This document shows, one piece after another, positions 38,661-41,728 of a stretch of DNA of 41,728 bases. Where the stretch lies: the NCBI RefSeq assembly GCF_001044255.1, contig NZ_JYNX01000038.1, positions 1 through 41,728 of the forward strand, read 5' to 3'. The DNA is from Mycolicibacterium chubuense. Its GTDB lineage: Bacteria; Actinomycetota; Actinomycetes; Mycobacteriales; Mycobacteriaceae. The position numbers were made by a program, and so were the translations under genes. A model generated the notes under the pieces. The model was given only the letters and a program-made list of their open reading frames with translations, made no database searches and had not been told where the DNA came from. Each line of letters begins with the position of its first letter. The first letter of the stretch is position 1.

Positions 38661-40178
38661 ATGCCCGAAACGAAGGTGCCCATGCCAGCCCGATCGTCCG
38701 AAACGTCCAGGTACACCGAGACCGAGCGCAAGTTCGACGTGGTCGACTCGGCCGTCAGCCCGTCCTTCGACGGGCTGACCGCGGTGTCCCGCGTCGAGCG
38801 GCCGGCATCACAGTCGCTCGAGGCTGTCTATTACGACACAGCGAATCACGACCTGGCCCGGCACCGGATCACGCTGCGGCGCCGGACCGGCGGTACGGAC
38901 GCCGGCTGGCACCTGAAGTTGCCGGCCGGCCCGGACAGCCGCACCGAGGTGCGGGCTCCGCTGGAGGAGGGCACCCCGGCACACCCGCAGGTGCCCGACG
39001 GCCTCCGCGATGTCGTCCTCGCAATCGTGCGGGAACGTGGGCTGGCGCCGGTGGCACGGATCAACACGGCGCGCAGCGTCGTGATGCTGTACGCGCCCGA
39101 CGGCTCGGCGGTGGCCGAGTTCTGCGACGACCAGGTGACGGCCAAAGCCGTCGACGGCGAGGAACAGCAGTGGCGCGAATGGGAGCTGGAGCTCGCCGAC
39201 GGCGCCGACCGTGAGCTGTTCAAGCCCCTGACCCGCCGCCTCCTCGACGCCGGCGCCCGCCCGGCCGGGCACGGCTCGAAGTTGGCGCGGGTGTTGGGAT
39301 CCGAGGATGACTCGGATCAGTCCCCCGCGGCGTTGAGCGATCCGGTGCACCGGGCGGTCGCCGAGCAGGTCGCGCAGCTGATCGAGTGGGACCGCGCGGT
39401 CCGGTCGGACGTCTACGACTCTGTGCACCAGATGCGGGTGACGACGCGCAAGATACGCAGCCTGCTGCAGTCCTCCGAGGGCGCGTTCGGCATCTCCGAC
39501 GATCACTGGATCCTCGCCGAGCTGCGGGAGCTGGCCGGTGTGCTGGGCATTGCGCGCGACGCGGAGGTGCTGGCGGAGCGCTACCAGCGCGCGCTCGACG
39601 GGCTGCCGGAATCGGCGGTGCGTGGTCCGGTGCGGGAGCGTCTCGTCGACGGTGCGCAGAAGAGATATCAGACTGGCTGGAAGCGGTCGCTGGCGGCGAT
39701 GCGCTCGCCGCGGTACTTCCGCCTGCTGGACGCGCTGGAGGAGTTGGTGACGGCCGAGCCGCCGCCCCCGGCCTCGGGCGAGGAGCGGGCCGAGGTCACG
39801 TTCGACTCCGCCTACAAACGGGTTCGCAAGGCCGCCAAGAAGGCTCGCGTTGCCGCCGAGGAGCAGGACGAGCACGTCGACGAGGCGCTGCACCGCATCC
39901 GCAAGCGCGCCAAGCAGCTGCGCTACACCGCGGCGGCGACCGGGCAGAGCAAGGTCGCCGATCGGGCAAAGTCGATCCAGACGCTGCTGGGTGATCACCA
40001 GGACAGCGTGGTCAGCAGGAGCCATCTGAGCCGGCAGGCCGAGCTGGCGCACGCCGCCGGCGAGGACACGTTCACCTACGGGCTGCTCTATCAGCAGGAG
40101 CACGACCTCGCGTTGCGCTGCGAGGAACAGGTCGAAGAAGCACTCGCGGCACTGCACAAGGCCGTGCGCAAGGCGTGA
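38661..40178 (+). CDS. CYTH-CHAD domain protein (Rv2226-like)
   Basis: A 505-aa protein. The N-terminal CYTH domain (about 15-215) has TETERKFDV (ExExK triphosphate-binding motif), YYDTANHDLARHRITLRRR, and WHLKLPAG. The C-terminal CHAD domain (about 235-505) has two helical repeats with conserved His/Arg/Lys: SVHQMRVTTRKIRSLL and ALHRIRKRAKQLRYTA, with LAGVLGIARDAEVL and LLGDHQDSVV. CYTH proteins hydrolyse or bind triphosphates, and CHAD domains bind polyphosphate. The start may be ATG 38661 or ATG 38682 (AAGG just upstream). The stop is only 8 bp from the 3' end of convergent rnpB. Confidence 0.92.
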   Translation: MPETKVPMPARSSETSRYTETERKFDVVDSAVSPSFDGLTAVSRVERPASQSLEAVYYDTANHDLARHRITLRRRTGGTDAGWHLKLPAGPDSRTEVRAPLEEGTPAHPQVPDGLRDVVLAIVRERGLAPVARINTARSVVMLYAPDGSAVAEFCDDQVTAKAVDGEEQQWREWELELADGADRELFKPLTRRLLDAGARPAGHGSKLARVLGSEDDSDQSPAALSDPVHRAVAEQVAQLIEWDRAVRSDVYDSVHQMRVTTRKIRSLLQSSEGAFGISDDHWILAELRELAGVLGIARDAEVLAERYQRALDGLPESAVRGPVRERLVDGAQKRYQTGWKRSLAAMRSPRYFRLLDALEELVTAEPPPPASGEERAEVTFDSAYKRVRKAAKKARVAAEEQDEHVDEALHRIRKRAKQLRYTAAATGQSKVADRAKSIQTLLGDHQDSVVSRSHLSRQAELAHAAGEDTFTYGLLYQQEHDLALRCEEQVEEALAALHKAVRKA

Positions 40179-40186
40179 CCCCGTAG

Positions 40187-40626
<440 letters not shown>

Positions 40627-40631
40627 CCCAC

Positions 40632-40637
40632 AACGTA
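40632..40637 (-). promoter_or_regulatory. -10 box (TACGTT) for rnpB
   Basis: TACGTT on the minus strand, 5 nt before the P1 helix start of rnpB, in the 52-bp gap shared with the AraC-type gene. Confidence 0.4.
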
Positions 40638-40678
40638 ATGCTTGCGGCGGAGATTCCGGTAATGAATGCTCAGACGCC

Positions 40679-41149
40679 ATGACGCAGGTTCGGCCGGCCC
40701 GCCACCTGATGCGTGCGAAGGATCTGGTCGACGCCCGGTACGCCGAGCCGATCACGATCGATGATCTGGCCGCGGCCGCCGGGTTGTCGCGGGCGCATTT
40801 CAGCCGGACGTTCACGACGACGTTCGGGGAGTCGCCGCGGGCCTACCTACAGACCCGCCGGCTGGAGCGGGCGGCCTCGCTGCTGCGCCACACCGACCGC
40901 CCGGTCGCCGAGATCTGCATGATGGTCGGGCTGACGAGCGTCGGATCCTTCACGACGAGTTTCGCCCGCGCCTACGGGCTTCCGCCCGCCGCTTACCGGG
41001 CGGCCATGCCGCCTGCCGCGGTGCATGCCCGCATCCCGAGTTGCATCCTCGGCCGCGACACCCGCCCGCGTGCGGTCAGCCGCGTCGGTGCAGACAGCAC
41101 ACCGGGAGAAGACGGCACGAGCGGACCGCCCGTAGCGTCGGGGCCATGA
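40679..41149 (+). CDS. Short AraC-family transcription regulator
   Basis: A 156-aa protein that is mostly the DNA-binding domain. The first helix-turn-helix is TIDDLAAAAGLSRAHFSRTF (about 26-45), with FGESPRAYLQTRRLERAASLL. The second is VAEICMMVGLTSVGSFTTSF, and the signature ending is YGLPPAAYR. There is no N-terminal ligand domain, so it acts by level or with another sensor. The last 45 residues are Pro/Arg-rich and probably disordered. The stop overlaps the next start (ATGA), so the regulator and the VOC protein are translationally coupled; the regulator may control this pair. Confidence 0.92.
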   Translation: MTQVRPARHLMRAKDLVDARYAEPITIDDLAAAAGLSRAHFSRTFTTTFGESPRAYLQTRRLERAASLLRHTDRPVAEICMMVGLTSVGSFTTSFARAYGLPPAAYRAAMPPAAVHARIPSCILGRDTRPRAVSRVGADSTPGEDGTSGPPVASGP

Positions 41150-41565
41150 TCAGGATCGCCAGCGTTCACCTGTGGGTGCACGATCAAGAAGTTGCGCTGA
41201 AGTTCTGGACCGAGAAGGCGGGAATGGAGGTGCGCCAGGACGTTTCGCTGCCCGATATCGACGGACTCTTCCGCTGGTTGACGGTCGGGCCGCCCGGTCA
41301 GGACGACGTCTCGATCGTGTTGATGGCGGTGCCCGGCGAACCGGTGATGGATGCGCCGACCCGCACCCAGGTGCTCGATCTCACCGCCAAGGGTTTCGCC
41401 GGCACCGTGTTCCTCACCACCGACGACTGCCACGCCAGCTACCAGGAACTGCGCTCGCGCGGCGTCGAGTTCACCGAGGAGCCCCACGAGATGCCCTACG
41501 GCATCGACTGCGGGTTCCGCGACCCGTCCGGCAACAGCGTCCGGCTCACCCAGCTCGCCTCTTAG
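41146..41565 (+). CDS. VOC-superfamily (glyoxalase/bleomycin-resistance-like) protein
   Basis: A 139-aa single-chain VOC protein with two beta-alpha-beta-beta-beta modules: IASVHLWVHDQEVALKFWTE at the start and GTVFLTTDDCHASYQELRSR in the second half. It ends with the family GIDCGFRDPSGNSVRL. Such proteins are metal-dependent isomerases, dioxygenases or drug-binding proteins; the substrate is unknown. ATG 41146 overlaps the AraC-type stop by 4 bp. AraC-VOC pairs of this kind are common in actinobacteria as small inducible units. Confidence 0.9.
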   Translation: MIRIASVHLWVHDQEVALKFWTEKAGMEVRQDVSLPDIDGLFRWLTVGPPGQDDVSIVLMAVPGEPVMDAPTRTQVLDLTAKGFAGTVFLTTDDCHASYQELRSRGVEFTEEPHEMPYGIDCGFRDPSGNSVRLTQLAS

Positions 41566-41728
41566 GCAGTCCATTTCAGCTCGACAATGTCGATGCCGAG
41601 CCTGCCTTCGATCGTGCTGTGTCGTCGGGTGGGTCCGGGTAGTGGTGGGGCGGTGGAGTGGTAGGTCGCGCCGGTGGGCGTTCGGTATTCGGCGGTGTGC
41701 CGACCGTCGTGGTCGGTGGTGGTGACCT
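41562..41728 (-). CDS. 13E12-repeat-family HNH endonuclease, C-terminal fragment
   Basis: The last 54 residues of a protein that enters from the right edge. DHDGRHTAEYRTPTGATYHS followed by APPLPGP is the C-terminal part typical of mycobacterial REP13E12/DUF222 HNH proteins, just after their HNH nuclease motif. It ends GRLGIDIVELKWTA with TAA at 41564-41562. The stop overlaps the VOC gene stop (4 bp). These genes are multi-copy and often serve as sites of element integration. The HNH motif itself is outside the window. Confidence 0.75.
   Translation of the reverse strand, partial: VTTTDHDGRHTAEYRTPTGATYHSTAPPLPGPTRRHSTIEGRLGIDIVELKWTA

Overview
This is a GC-rich chromosomal window from a Mycobacterium, most likely a fast-growing non-tuberculous species (Mycolicibacterium type). 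Gene order follows the M. tuberculosis block Rv2205c to Rv2226 as I remember it: glycerate kinase, DUF3043, cobT, cobS, ilvE, gcvT, pepB, ephD, dlaT, Rv2216, lipB, lipA, Rv2219, RDD protein, glnA1, glnE, glnA2, two CaeA-type proteases, panB, CYTH-CHAD. Key residues and lengths agree: GlnA1 has 478 aa with Tyr406, GlnE 994 aa, GlnA2 446 aa. No tRNA, CRISPR, phage or complete insertion sequence was seen. The only mobile-like sequence is the end of a 13E12-type HNH gene at the right edge.

Layout. 1-8.7 kb: glycerate kinase fragment, a DUF3043 membrane protein, the last steps of cobalamin assembly (cobT, cobS), branched-chain aminotransferase (ilvE), glycine cleavage T protein (gcvT), leucyl aminopeptidase (pepB), an EphD-like protein whose hydrolase half has decayed, and a small conserved-looking protein. 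8.8-14 kb: a lipoate block on the plus strand (dlaT, epimerase, lipB, lipA, DUF4191), in which LipB and LipA make the cofactor that DlaT carries. 14-16.4 kb: a Tat-type lipoprotein amidohydrolase and an RDD membrane protein. 16.4-30.4 kb: the glutamine synthetase region. glnA1 and the convergent minus-strand run glnA2-glnE-thioesterase-LLM oxidoreductase are separated by accessory genes: an SDR epimerase, an MFS exporter with a probable winged-helix tail, DoxX, and a six-repeat cadherin/VCBS-like surface protein.

30.4-40.2 kb: two tandem secreted alpha/beta-hydrolase proteases (CaeA/Hip1 family), a wax ester synthase/DGAT, panB, an enoyl-CoA hydratase/isomerase plus fatty acyl-AMP ligase pair, and a CYTH-CHAD protein. 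40.2-41.7 kb: the RNase P RNA gene rnpB (minus strand), a short AraC-type regulator overlapping a VOC-domain gene, and the C-terminal end of a 13E12-family HNH protein.

Regulation. Fourteen start codons have a TANNNT box ending 6-8 nt upstream, as expected for leaderless mycobacterial mRNAs; several of these settle the start choice. Both glutamine synthetase genes carry a 16-bp AC-n9-AC site of the GlnR type in their promoters. A perfect 16-bp palindrome lies upstream of dlaT, and glnA1 ends in a textbook hairpin terminator. I saw no clearly new multi-gene defence or mobile system. The most unusual items are the pseudo-hydrolase/SDR fusion, the exporter with a DNA-binding-like tail, and the repeat surface protein.
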